A stretch of 64,000 bases of DNA. Source: CAMFTQ01 sp051881615. Lineage in GTDB: Bacteria; Bacillota; Clostridia; Oscillospirales; Acutalibacteraceae. Location of the stretch: positions 1 through 64,000 of the forward strand of contig JBJEQF010000029.1 in the NCBI GenBank assembly GCA_051881615.1. The letters are read 5' to 3'. This document shows positions 17,601-25,457 of the stretch, in pieces. A program made the translations under genes and the position numbers. How positions within the stretch are numbered: the first letter of the stretch is position 1; each line of letters opens with the position of its first letter. Below the pieces are notes generated by a model. It was not told the DNA's origin, searched no databases, and saw nothing but the letters and a program-made list of their open reading frames with translations.

Positions 17601-18217
17601 GATGAATCTATAGTATCGTCATACATATCAAGCTTTTCTGTCATCCATTCCTCAGGGAAAGGGTGCGAAAGCAGAAATTCGTAGAGCTTTAGAATTACTT
17701 TTTTGAGCTTTTCGTCATTTTTTGCCGTTGAAAAAGAGTCTGCAAGCTCGGCGAAATCCTGTGAATTATTCTGATAGAATAAATCAAGCGATGTTTCCAT
17801 AGCCTTGTGCTTGAGCATTTTAAGCTCGCCGTCATCAGCTATTCTGAAATCATTTGAAATGTCAAGCAGATAAAAGTTTTCTCTGACAAAATCTGAGCAA
17901 AAGCTGTGTATTGTTGAGATGTGAGCGTTATTCATAAGCATTTGCTGTCTGCGCAGATTTGAGTCATACGGGTTTATCTTTAACAGCTCGTCTATTCTGT
18001 CGCATATTCTGTCACGCATTTCCTTGGCGGCGGCTCTTGTGTATGTAACTACAAGCAGTCTGTCTGCGTCAACAGGGTTTTTGCTGTCGGTTATCATACT
18101 GATTATACGTTCGACCAAGACAGCCGTTTTGCCCGAGCCAGCCGCTGCTGATACAAGCAGAGAACCGCCTCGTGCGTTTATTGCGTTTTGCTGATTGTCT
18201 GTCCACGTAACTGCCAT
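14657..18217 (-). CDS. addA: ATP-dependent helicase/nuclease subunit A
   Basis: AddA is the 3'-5' helicase and nuclease subunit of the Firmicutes AddAB enzyme that processes double-strand breaks for RecA. At 1186 residues it has normal family length. Seen in order: Walker A SAAAGSGKTAV (23-33), UvrD-family motifs including IDEYQDANEVQD and GDVKQSIYGFR, the late helicase block VRVMSIHKSKGLQFPV and AMTRAKERL, and the C-terminal RecB-type nuclease motif LVLVDYKTD with upstream GTALHKYMQF. It starts at ATG after AAGGAGGTG and overlaps addB by one base (TAATG). Confidence 0.97.
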   Translation of the reverse strand: MAVTWTDNQQNAINARGGSLLVSAAAGSGKTAVLVERIISMITDSKNPVDADRLLVVTYTRAAAKEMRDRICDRIDELLKINPYDSNLRRQQMLMNNAHISTIHSFCSDFVRENFYLLDISNDFRIADDGELKMLKHKAMETSLDLFYQNNSQDFAELADSFSTAKNDEKLKKVILKLYEFLLSHPFPEEWMTEKLDMYDDTIDSSKTVWGTKICEYAQSAAEYALKLSKGILNLIKEEPDIFEKAIDLVNSDIDYFNRVLDSLKGGDWDKIIKVVNSFEAGTFSVKRGYKDYPPKIKAAADRNIVKNVVDELKKLFFQSDFDCKDDIKTLRPIIGSLFECVIAFSKEFSRLKRQKNIADFNDLEHWTLQLLVEKKDGKIIKTKTAEKASLAFDAVMIDEYQDANEVQDLIFSAVSKDEKNLFVVGDVKQSIYGFRQAMPEIFIARKERTILYNAKNQEQPSRIVLDKNFRSRSGITDATNFVFDSLMSKEVGDIEYDGEERLTPGAQYPDSPYPQTELHLIETDDETDACTKEALYIVDLIMKMKKEPCITENGVLRNAENGDFAILLRNTKKYAHIYVDILKQNGIFAYSEITERFLDMPEISVILNFLKIIDNPAQDIPLLSVMMSPIYGFTADDMAKIRTKSRHTNLYSAVSAYAEKGDEKCTDFIKTLRELRTFSITLSVDALINKIFEMTGYVSVSSAVAPYSNAVNNLRLLQEYAREFEKNGYRGLSSFVAYIDTLKQQDENLKAAADDNGLQFLGVRVMSIHKSKGLQFPVCIIANTSRLFVSDKSEEIQLHSKMGFASKRVDKERMCRYTTMPREALCIENMRSEKSEELRILYVAMTRAKERLIMLSTSKNIKKYVTSISSQLTDNDKISPYIVRSAKKLSDWIVMCALIHPSGNDLRSLAGRDVLSFKKTDTSSWNIVINTSDEFTEETDFSQESSQNEAETEHTYNVSKEKSDFIKAVLSRITFEYKNAPLKALPVKIAASELAHKDNKLFDKILTRPAFATEQALTAAQKGTALHKYMQFCDFAKARENPKGELVRLYENGRLTQAERNSIDLRKVEAFVNSDIITAAISSSTVYKEFRFTVKIDAELLDNTLKPPFDKEKILLQGAVDLAYEKDGKLVLVDYKTDRVPDMQKLKEMYKNQLLIYKDAMEQCTDYSVSDCYIYSLYNSDCIKV

Positions 18218-21200
18218 TACTGCACCTCCTTTTTTGCTTTTTCTTCCGATAATAAATCGTCTATAACAGCCTGACGGTCGTATTTGATTGCTTTTATAAA
18301 TTTCTTTTCGTCTGTATATCCGCAGACGGTTATGTAAGGGCAGTATTCACAGCTGTTTTTTGTTCCCTTTAAGGGCAGCGCTTCAACGTTCCCGTTGTGC
18401 AGATTTTCTGCCATTTCTGTAACAATGCTGTCAATTCTTTTAAAAATTGCGCCCAGAAGCTCTATGCTTGCGGCATTTGCGGAATTCAGATAAACCTCGC
18501 CCTTTTTGTTAATAACGGGAATATACCTGCCCTGACATTCCCTTTCCATTCCCTTTATAACATCCATATCATTTAGAATAAGTCCGTTCATACGGTAGCA
18601 CTTATCAATTTCACCGTCTAATTTTTCCTGCTGTATTTCCTTGCTTGCATTTATTATCGGAGATACAGACGGCATATACAAAACACCGGCAGGTATTATT
18701 TCATCTGCGTATCTTTCTTTGCCGTTTTTCTCTACCGCGCTTAAATATATAAGCATTTGCAGATTAAGTCCGTACATAATATCTGACAAATCAAACACCT
18801 TTGTACCTGTTTTGTAGTCGATTATGCGGATGTAGAGCCTGCCGTTTTTCTCCATTTTATCTACTCTGTCAACACTGCCGTAGATTGTAACAGAGCGATT
18901 ATCGGGTAGTTCTATTTTGTACGGGTTAATGTCCTGACCGATATTAAGCTCAAAGTCAACAGGTACAAATTCGCTTTGAGAAAGCTCTTGTGAAATACGC
19001 ATTACAAGATTTACGCAGGCATCCTTTAGCTTTTCGTACATAAAGAGAAAGCGAGCTGATTTATTGCTAAGTCCTCCTAAATTTTCAATTGCGTACTGCT
19101 CTAAAATTGATGATATTATTTCTCTTGCTTCTGTTTTAGAAATTGACTGCATTTCTGACTTTTCTGTGCTTTTTAAGTAGCTTTCAAGCACAAAGTGGAC
19201 GATTGTGCCGTATTGCAGTGAATCAATTTCTGCTTTTCTGCGTTCTTTAGCCTTTAAGCCGTATTGACAGAAATACTGGAATTTGCACAGATTATATTTT
19301 TCTACCTGAGAAGCAGAGATATTAAGCTGTCTGCCAAAGAGTTTCATAGCAGTTTCTTTATCGTTGATTTCAAAAGGCTTTTCATTTATTGCTCTGTCAA
19401 TAGACTCAAGTACTTTTTGATATTTTGGATTTTGTGAAAACAGCTCCTTTAGCTGTTCGCCGTCTTCTGAGCCTGTGCTGTAAAGCGAAGCGCAATATTC
19501 AAAGGCTGATTTTTCGCACCAGATATTGTCAAGAACAGATACGCTTTTACAGAACGGTAAAAGATTTTTGAAAAGTCTTGAACATTCCTTTACAAGTGAT
19601 GACGGCTTTTCCTCCTCACCCTTTAGATTTGTGTTGTAATACGATAAATATAGCTTTTGCGAAGCACTGCTCACAGCGCAATACGCAAGGTAGGTTTCCT
19701 GCTTTGCAAGCTCGCTTATGCAGTCGGTAAGCGGAAGTCCGAGTTCATCTATAAGCATTCTGCGTTGTCTGTCGGTGAAAATTCCGCTTTGAACAGGAGT
19801 TCTCGGGAAAACACCGTCAACTGCACCTATTACAAAGACTGCTTTTTTGTTTGTAAGCCTTATTCTGTCTGCTGTGCCGACTGTTACCTGATCAAGTCCA
19901 CGAGGGATAGTTGCAATCTCCTCGTTGTTAAGGCGAAGTGACAAAAGCTCTCGATAGCGTTTTGGCGTTATTATGGTGTCACCAAGTATTTTATACATTT
20001 TATCAAGGGCATTCATAAGAATTGACCATAGCCTTATCTGCTCTCTTGAAAGGTCGTATTGGTTATCATTTTCAAGCTCGTCTGCAAGCTTTTTTAGATT
20101 TTCGGGGACGTTTAGATCAAGCAAAAGGCTGTATAACGCTTTTGTGATTTCTTCGCCTGTTGTGTCTGTTATTTTATCCTTAAAGGCTAAGAGTGTTGAG
20201 ATAATTTCTTTTCTTATTTGCTCAACGTTTGCAAGCGTTTTTTTATCGCTTTCTGTAAATGTATTTGAAAAGCCCTTTGGATTGTCTGTAAATTCAAAGC
20301 AGAAGCGTGAGCCAGTTATATTCCAAACAAAGAGATAGTTTTCAAAATCGGCAATCTCTTTTGCATCAAAATCAGTCAGTCCTGTTTTTAAGATTGACAA
20401 AACTGCTTCTCGCTCAAAATTACCTGTAACTGCATCAAAGCAGCTGTCAACGAGCTTTACAAGCGGTTTTATGGATATATTCTGTGTAACGTCCATAAAA
20501 TACGGGATTTCGTATTTGTCAAAAATAGTATCAAGAATACTGCTGTAGACAGATAAATCACGACAGACTACGGCAAAATCGTTGTATTTGTAATCTTCTT
20601 CAATGACAAGACGGCGAATTGTTCTTGCGACAAATTCCGACTCATCATAGACGGTTGAGGCACTGTAAATCTGAAAATCAGCAGGGATATAGTCAAGCTG
20701 TTCGCTGTCTGTGCGGTAAATGCTTTTTTCTATATTTTCAAGATCCTTGCTTTTAAAGCGGTAATTTTTTTCAAAGGTCTTAGTCGGTGCAATTTTAATA
20801 TCGTTTTTCTTTGCTATATTTTTAAGCACCTTTGCTGTGCGTTTTGTTGTAAAGAATATTTTGTCCTGCTCCTCGAAAATTAAAGGGTCGTCTGTTAAGG
20901 CACAGTAAAAATCGGCGCTTTGTATCATAAGCTCCTGTAAAACATTTTGCTCTATCACCGTAAACCCGCTGAAGTCGTCAACGGCAACAATATAATCTGA
21001 AAACATTTTATCCTCTGTCAGAATTTTTGCGGCTTTTGACAATCTGTCGAGGGGGTCTATGTATTTGTTTTCGATTATTGCTTCATAAGCCTGACAGACA
21101 AGTGCTGTTTCACGCAGCTTTTGTTTTAGCACCTCATCTGCTGTATCGTCTGATTTTTTTATAAGCTGTGACGGCGATATTGCGCACTTTTTATATTCCT

Positions 21201-21573
21201 TTTCTGCCGAGAGCATAAGTGTGACAAGCTCTTTGTTTTTTACCTGATTTGCATAAAGCGAAAGGCTGTCCTGCACCTGCTCTACAGCCATACTCATAAT
21301 TATGTATTTTTCGCCGTCGTCAAGTACGGCGGCAGAGCTTTGACCTGATTTTTCCAGAGCATAATCGCACAGACGTGAAAAGCCGACAACAAGTACGTTC
21401 CGGCAAAGCTTAGGTCCTAAAAGCTCCAAGAAAACCTTTTCTGTATCAAACGACATCTGGTCGGGAACAATAAACAAAAGCTTGCTGTTGCCATTCTTTG
21501 CAAGCTGCGCAAAGTAATTTTGAAGATATGTTGTTTTGCCTGTTCCGCTTCTACCTGTTAATATTCTGAGCAT
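18217..21573 (-). CDS. addB: ATP-dependent helicase/nuclease subunit B
   Basis: AddB is the second nuclease subunit of AddAB, with an inactive helicase fold. The 1118-residue protein has the P-loop TGRSGTGKTTYL (6-17), a C-terminal nuclease motif IRIIDYKTGTK, and the cysteines that hold a 4Fe-4S cluster: one in NLCKFQYFC before the nuclease domain and CEYCPYITVC at the very end. The ATG at 21573 is taken over an upstream TTG because GAGGTGG precedes it. It overlaps addA by one base. A TATAAT within a short TCACA/TGTGA palindrome lies about 45 bases upstream, without a good -35 box. Confidence 0.97.
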   Translation of the reverse strand: MLRILTGRSGTGKTTYLQNYFAQLAKNGNSKLLFIVPDQMSFDTEKVFLELLGPKLCRNVLVVGFSRLCDYALEKSGQSSAAVLDDGEKYIIMSMAVEQVQDSLSLYANQVKNKELVTLMLSAEKEYKKCAISPSQLIKKSDDTADEVLKQKLRETALVCQAYEAIIENKYIDPLDRLSKAAKILTEDKMFSDYIVAVDDFSGFTVIEQNVLQELMIQSADFYCALTDDPLIFEEQDKIFFTTKRTAKVLKNIAKKNDIKIAPTKTFEKNYRFKSKDLENIEKSIYRTDSEQLDYIPADFQIYSASTVYDESEFVARTIRRLVIEEDYKYNDFAVVCRDLSVYSSILDTIFDKYEIPYFMDVTQNISIKPLVKLVDSCFDAVTGNFEREAVLSILKTGLTDFDAKEIADFENYLFVWNITGSRFCFEFTDNPKGFSNTFTESDKKTLANVEQIRKEIISTLLAFKDKITDTTGEEITKALYSLLLDLNVPENLKKLADELENDNQYDLSREQIRLWSILMNALDKMYKILGDTIITPKRYRELLSLRLNNEEIATIPRGLDQVTVGTADRIRLTNKKAVFVIGAVDGVFPRTPVQSGIFTDRQRRMLIDELGLPLTDCISELAKQETYLAYCAVSSASQKLYLSYYNTNLKGEEEKPSSLVKECSRLFKNLLPFCKSVSVLDNIWCEKSAFEYCASLYSTGSEDGEQLKELFSQNPKYQKVLESIDRAINEKPFEINDKETAMKLFGRQLNISASQVEKYNLCKFQYFCQYGLKAKERRKAEIDSLQYGTIVHFVLESYLKSTEKSEMQSISKTEAREIISSILEQYAIENLGGLSNKSARFLFMYEKLKDACVNLVMRISQELSQSEFVPVDFELNIGQDINPYKIELPDNRSVTIYGSVDRVDKMEKNGRLYIRIIDYKTGTKVFDLSDIMYGLNLQMLIYLSAVEKNGKERYADEIIPAGVLYMPSVSPIINASKEIQQEKLDGEIDKCYRMNGLILNDMDVIKGMERECQGRYIPVINKKGEVYLNSANAASIELLGAIFKRIDSIVTEMAENLHNGNVEALPLKGTKNSCEYCPYITVCGYTDEKKFIKAIKYDRQAVIDDLLSEEKAKKEVQ

Positions 21574-21659
21574 AAGCCACCTCAAAAATCCGAGTTATTT
21601 ACAATTTAATATATTATATCACAGGTTGTGACCCATTAACAGTACACATAAGAATAATT

Positions 21660-22265
21660 TTATTTATTAAACGAAAAAAATTCACCTATTTTCTGAATGT
21701 ACTCAAGCAGAAGAAATTTGTATTCGTATTTTCCTTTGCTGTCAAGGATATTGTATTCCTCCTGTGTTGTGTTTTCTTTAAGCTCGTCTAAGTTTGATGC
21801 AGCTCCTATGCAAAGAGCCGGATACATTACGCACCACCAGTTTTTGCCTTGTGATTTTCCTATTGTGATACGCAGTGCGTCATAATCTCCCGATGGCATT
21901 GTAACACTGTCGTAGTGACGAGTGTTAAAGTACATATTTGTAATTTCTGCCTTTACTTCATAATCATAGCCGTTGTCAAAAACTGTTTGCTGTGCTGTAA
22001 GTCTTATTTTATCAAGGCTTTTCTTTGTAAGTGAAATTGCAGTTTCCTTGCTGTCAGCGTTTTTGTATAGATTATCTGTTTGCTTTAAAATTGCATCTCT
22101 GACCTTTAGCTTTAAATTCTGATCCTCTTTTGAGTCGGAGTTTGCCAAAATGTGAAGTCTGAATACATCGTTTGAAATCTGCTTGCAGTGTGCCTGAAAC
22201 GGTACAAGAGAAATGAGGAATGACAAAAATATGCCGGCTGTTATTGCTTTTAAAACTGTTTTCAT
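21660..22265 (-). CDS. spoIIR: stage II sporulation protein R
   Basis: SpoIIR is made in the forespore, secreted into the intermembrane space, and triggers SpoIIGA to process pro-sigma-E in the mother cell. This 201-residue protein starts with a hydrophobic export segment (about 6-26) and carries the family core FRLHILANSDS (36-46) with LKLKVRDAIL, plus NWWCVMYPALC near the C-terminus. Homologues are around 200-225 residues. The ATG directly follows a T6 tail of a hairpin, and the only Shine-Dalgarno-like bases (AAAGGCAGG) lie in that hairpin's 3' arm, see the regulatory entries. Confidence 0.95.
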   Translation of the reverse strand: MKTVLKAITAGIFLSFLISLVPFQAHCKQISNDVFRLHILANSDSKEDQNLKLKVRDAILKQTDNLYKNADSKETAISLTKKSLDKIRLTAQQTVFDNGYDYEVKAEITNMYFNTRHYDSVTMPSGDYDALRITIGKSQGKNWWCVMYPALCIGAASNLDELKENTTQEEYNILDSKGKYEYKFLLLEYIQKIGEFFSFNK

Positions 22266-22310
22266 AAAAAATACCTGCCTTTAATCTGATACTTTGATTA
22301 TAGGCAGGTA
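22266..22310 (-). terminator. terminator of ispE that abuts the spoIIR start codon
   Basis: Minus-strand hairpin with 15-base arms (22296-22310 and 22272-22286, one mismatch) and a 9-base loop, followed by TTTTTT (22266-22271) and at once by the spoIIR ATG. The arms begin TACCTGCC and end GGCAGGTA. The 3' arm also holds the spoIIR ribosome-binding bases. Confidence 0.8.
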
Positions 22311-22326
22311 AAAATTGTTTATTCAA
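22297..22326 (-). promoter_or_regulatory. candidate spoIIR promoter inside the hairpin's upstream arm
   Basis: -35 TTGAAT (22321-22326), 18-base spacer, -10 TATAAT (22297-22302). Transcription would start in the hairpin loop. B. subtilis spoIIR is sigma-F dependent; a GAATA at the -35 position also partly fits forespore sigma factors, so the sigma factor is open. Confidence 0.55.
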
Positions 22327-22340
22327 ATGAAATTTGTTAA

Positions 22341-23207
22341 TTAAAATGTGCATCCGTTTTTGACAGGCTCGCACAGAAAGACATCCTTGTAGCTTTTTTT
22401 AAGTTCAGCACAGCATTTTTGCGCATTTTTTTCAGTCAGAAACACTCCGAAAACGGCTGAACCTGAACCGCTCATACACGCTCCCTTTGCCTTGTGCTTT
22501 ATCATTTCAAGCTTGATTTTATTTACCTCGTCAAGCTGCAGTGCCTCTTCAAAATCGTTATACATACAGGAGCATAACATTCTGATGTCACGGCGATAGA
22601 GCGATTTTATGGCTTCGTTTGTATATTCAAAGTCCTTTTTCGGCAGGCTGTCAACCTTTTCGTAGGCAACGGCTGTCGAAACGGAAATTTCAGGCTTGCA
22701 GATTACTATATGGCATTTCGGCATCGGCTTTAGCCTTGTAAGCTTTGTGCCTGTTTCCTGTGCGTGACAGGTACCGCCCATTATACAAAACGGAACGTCA
22801 GCACCGATTTTTTCGCCGATTTCCATCATCTCGTTAATGCTCAGATTTGCTGAAAACAGCTTGTTGAGCGCTAATATAACTGCACCGCCGTCTGCGCTTC
22901 CTCCTGCAAGTCCTGCCTGCGTCGGGATTGACTTATCGATATGTATATGCAATCCGCTTTGAGCAATTTTTGTATAATCAAAGAATTTTACAGCCGACTT
23001 AAAGACAATGTTTCTTTCATCACAGGGAACTCCCGGATAGTCGCAGAAAACCTTTATTACACTGTCATCGGTTGTTGTGACCGTCACGCTGTCATAAAGA
23101 GAAACAGTCTGCATTATAGTTGACAAATTGTGATAGCCGTCAAAGCGTTTGCCTAAAATATCGAGCGTGAGGTTGATTTTTGCCGGTGCTGTAACGGTTG
23201 CTTTCAT
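22341..23207 (-). CDS. ispE: 4-diphosphocytidyl-2-C-methyl-D-erythritol kinase
   Basis: IspE phosphorylates CDP-ME in the MEP route to isoprenoids; dxs and ispA of the same route are elsewhere in this window. The 288-residue GHMP kinase shows PAKINLTLDI (8-17), the ATP loop QAGLAGGSADGGA (about 92-104) and GSGSAVFGVF (C-terminal motif 3). It starts with ATG after AAAAGGAATG and is followed by a strong hairpin terminator. Confidence 0.96.
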   Translation of the reverse strand: MKATVTAPAKINLTLDILGKRFDGYHNLSTIMQTVSLYDSVTVTTTDDSVIKVFCDYPGVPCDERNIVFKSAVKFFDYTKIAQSGLHIHIDKSIPTQAGLAGGSADGGAVILALNKLFSANLSINEMMEIGEKIGADVPFCIMGGTCHAQETGTKLTRLKPMPKCHIVICKPEISVSTAVAYEKVDSLPKKDFEYTNEAIKSLYRRDIRMLCSCMYNDFEEALQLDEVNKIKLEMIKHKAKGACMSGSGSAVFGVFLTEKNAQKCCAELKKSYKDVFLCEPVKNGCTF

Positions 23208-23227
23208 AAAATCATTCCTTTTAATCC

Positions 23228-24421
23228 TTAGCCGTTATTTTTCTGCTCTTCCTTTAATTCTTTTAGGAACTCTTCAATTCTGCCGAGTGCTGTGCTTAGA
23301 TGCTTTAAGGAATAGGAGTAGGAAACTCTGACATATCCCTCGCCGCTTTCGCCGAACGCATTACCCGGCACTACTGCTATTCGCTTTGAATTTAATAATC
23401 GTGTGCAGAACTCCTCGCTTGAAAGTCCTGTTGACTTGATACAAGGGAATACATAGAATGCTCCAAGCGGTTCAAAGCATTCAAGTCCCATTCTGTCAAA
23501 GCTGCCTACTACAAGTCTGCGGCGCATTTCGTACTGAGAACGCATTTCTTCTATATCCGCATCACCGTTTCTAAGTGCCTCGATAGCCGCATACTGTGCC
23601 GTTGTAGGCGCTGACATAATGCCGTATTGATGGAGCTTTGTTAATTGGTCGATTATAGGCTTAGGGCCTAAGGCGTAGCCAAGTCGCCAGCCTGTCATAG
23701 CGTACGATTTTGAAAAGCCGTTTACAACGATAGTGCGCTCCTTCATATTGTCGATAGAGGCAAAGGAAACGTGATTTTTTCCGCCGTAGGTAAGCTCGCT
23801 GTAAATCTCATCAGAGATTACCATCAGGTTATGCTTTTCTACAACCTTTGCGATTTCTTCGAGCTGTTCACGCTCCATAATTGCACCTGTGGGGTTATTC
23901 GGGAAAGGCAGAATAAGGATTTTTGTCCTATCGGTGATTTTTTCTTCTATCTCCTCAACTGTGAGCCTGAACTCGTCCTCCATTTTAGTTTCAATAATAA
24001 CAGGTGTAGCACCCGTCATAATTGTCAGCGGTTCGTAGCATACAAATGACGGCTGAGGAATAAGCACTTCGTCACCCGGTCCTGCCAGACAGCGCAATGC
24101 TGCGTCTATTGCTTCACTGCCTCCTACCGTTACAAGTACCTCGGTTTCTGGGTCATACGAAACGCTGAAGCGTCTTTCAAAGTATTTTGAAATTTCCTGT
24201 CTTAGCTTTGTAAAGCCCCTGTTCGGTGTGTACCACGTTCTGCCCATTTCAAGCGATTCTATGCCTGCCTGACGAACGTGCCACGGCGTCTGAAAATCAG
24301 GCTCGCCTACAGAAAGTGAAATTACGTTGTCCATTTCGTTTGCAATATCAAAAAACTTTCTGATGCCCGATGGCTTTATGTCAACAATTTTTTTATTTAG
24401 CATCTGCTGATAATCTATCAC
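23228..24421 (-). CDS. PLP-dependent class I/II aminotransferase
   Basis: A 397-residue fold-type I aminotransferase of the aspartate/aromatic type. The PLP lysine is Lys238 in NGFSKSYAMTGWR, with NNPTGA at 175-180 and Asp204 in VISDEIY contacting the cofactor. The start is a GTG overlapping the stop of the Lrp-type regulator by 4 bases (GTGA), with AGGAG nine bases upstream. The coupling with an Lrp regulator suggests an amino-acid responsive unit; such pairs are common in Clostridia and are often annotated as aromatic or aspartate aminotransferase. The substrate cannot be settled from sequence. Confidence 0.93.
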   Translation of the reverse strand: MIDYQQMLNKKIVDIKPSGIRKFFDIANEMDNVISLSVGEPDFQTPWHVRQAGIESLEMGRTWYTPNRGFTKLRQEISKYFERRFSVSYDPETEVLVTVGGSEAIDAALRCLAGPGDEVLIPQPSFVCYEPLTIMTGATPVIIETKMEDEFRLTVEEIEEKITDRTKILILPFPNNPTGAIMEREQLEEIAKVVEKHNLMVISDEIYSELTYGGKNHVSFASIDNMKERTIVVNGFSKSYAMTGWRLGYALGPKPIIDQLTKLHQYGIMSAPTTAQYAAIEALRNGDADIEEMRSQYEMRRRLVVGSFDRMGLECFEPLGAFYVFPCIKSTGLSSEEFCTRLLNSKRIAVVPGNAFGESGEGYVRVSYSYSLKHLSTALGRIEEFLKELKEEQKNNG

Positions 24422-24900
24422 AGTACCATACTCCTTTTATCTTCCTGCTGGTCGATTTCTTTGATGTTTACTCCGCCGTCCTTGTAGCGTTTGAGCATAA
24501 AGTGGGTTGCCGTTGAGAGAACACCGTCAATTGTTGACAGTCTTCTTGATACAAAGCTTGCTATATCCTGAATAGTCTTGCCCTTTACAAATACGGCAAA
24601 ATCGTAAGCTCCTGCCATAAGGTACAAGGAGTCAACCTCGTCAAACATCATAAGTCTTTCTGCAACCTCGTCAAAGCCTGTTACCTTTTTTGGAGATACT
24701 CGCACCTCGATAAGTGCGGTAACGTCTGCACCCTTGACCTTTTCCCAGTTTACAAGCGCTCTGTAGCCTTTGATTATGCCCTGCGCTTCGTATTCGGCAA
24801 TCTGTGCCGCTATGTAATCCTCAGGCTCGCCGAGCATCATGGCAAGCTCTGCGTTTGTAAAGCTTGAATTTTCGCTTAAAATTTTAAGTAAGCTGTCCAT
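24418..24900 (-). CDS. Lrp/AsnC family transcriptional regulator
   Basis: A 160-residue feast/famine regulator: an N-terminal winged helix-turn-helix (about 1-55, with NAELAMMLGEPEDYIAAQIAEY-like spacing), then the RAM/AsnC ligand-binding domain containing VTALIEVRVSP and YLMAGAYDFAVFV. It starts with ATG after CGGAGG and overlaps the aminotransferase gene, which it probably controls in response to an amino acid. A strong promoter lies in the end of the gene upstream. Confidence 0.92.
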   Translation of the reverse strand: MDSLLKILSENSSFTNAELAMMLGEPEDYIAAQIAEYEAQGIIKGYRALVNWEKVKGADVTALIEVRVSPKKVTGFDEVAERLMMFDEVDSLYLMAGAYDFAVFVKGKTIQDIASFVSRRLSTIDGVLSTATHFMLKRYKDGGVNIKEIDQQEDKRSMVL

Positions 24901-24943
24901 AAAATAACCTCCGATTATAATTTCAAGAGCTGTAAATAGGTAT

Positions 24944-24973
24944 ATTATACAGCCTGTGTAAGCGGATTGTCAA
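24944..24973 (-). promoter_or_regulatory. sigma-A promoter for the Lrp-aminotransferase operon
   Basis: Consensus -35 TTGACA (24968-24973), 18-base spacer and consensus -10 TATAAT (24944-24949). The promoter overlaps the last codons of the upstream gene. The inverted repeat GCTGTA...TACAGC encloses the -10 region and could be an operator for autoregulation. Confidence 0.82.
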
Positions 24974-25433
24974 CCGTAGTAATCATATCAAGACAGAGTG
25001 CCGCACATATGCACAGGTGCTGTGAGGTTTCTCTGTTTACCTTGAGCAGGTAGCTGTTAAAGCCGTTTGAGTAGGATTTTGTCTGCGTTGCAACAACAGA
25101 ATTATCCACGTCAAGAAAATTAAAGCTGTGCGTAAAAAGACTTCCGACAACGTGCCAGCCGATACCGTAAAAATAGCAAAAGACCTTTTTGTTTTTGACA
25201 TTTACCACAAGCCTTATATTGCGGTTGTCGGCCGTTATCGAGAACGCTCGAAGCATCGGCAGAGGTACTATTTTTATCTTGCCGTTTTTTTCGTTATCGG
25301 AATTTAAGAGTAAAAATTTTTGCGATGCGTTTGTCGCCTTGTAAGTTAATTTGTAGCAGATATTGCCTGATTTATCGTAGATAACAAAGCTGTCGGGAGA
25401 ATCAGACAAATCACGTGTAATAAAGAAATCCAT
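24945..25433 (-). CDS. LURP-one/tubby-C-like protein
   Basis: A 162-residue protein with the beta-rich pattern of the LURP-one/tubby-C superfamily: repeated short strands (FVIYDKSGNICYKLTYK, RAFSITADNRNIRLVV) and a hydrophobic C-terminal helix (LCICAALCLDMITTVDNP) that in this superfamily runs through the barrel. Bacterial members are uncharacterised. The Shine-Dalgarno is weak, and the gene lies 24 bases after nadE. The family assignment rests on overall pattern, not on a catalytic motif. Confidence 0.7.
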   Translation of the reverse strand: MDFFITRDLSDSPDSFVIYDKSGNICYKLTYKATNASQKFLLLNSDNEKNGKIKIVPLPMLRAFSITADNRNIRLVVNVKNKKVFCYFYGIGWHVVGSLFTHSFNFLDVDNSVVATQTKSYSNGFNSYLLKVNRETSQHLCICAALCLDMITTVDNPLTQAV

Positions 25434-25457
25434 ACAATCTCAGTCCAATAAATAATA

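Noticed and set aside
21619..21631. Palindrome TCACAGGTTGTGA next to a TATAAT upstream of addB, as a possible operator
   Set aside because: Arms are only five bases, it does not match the Gram-positive LexA box, and there is no acceptable -35 element.
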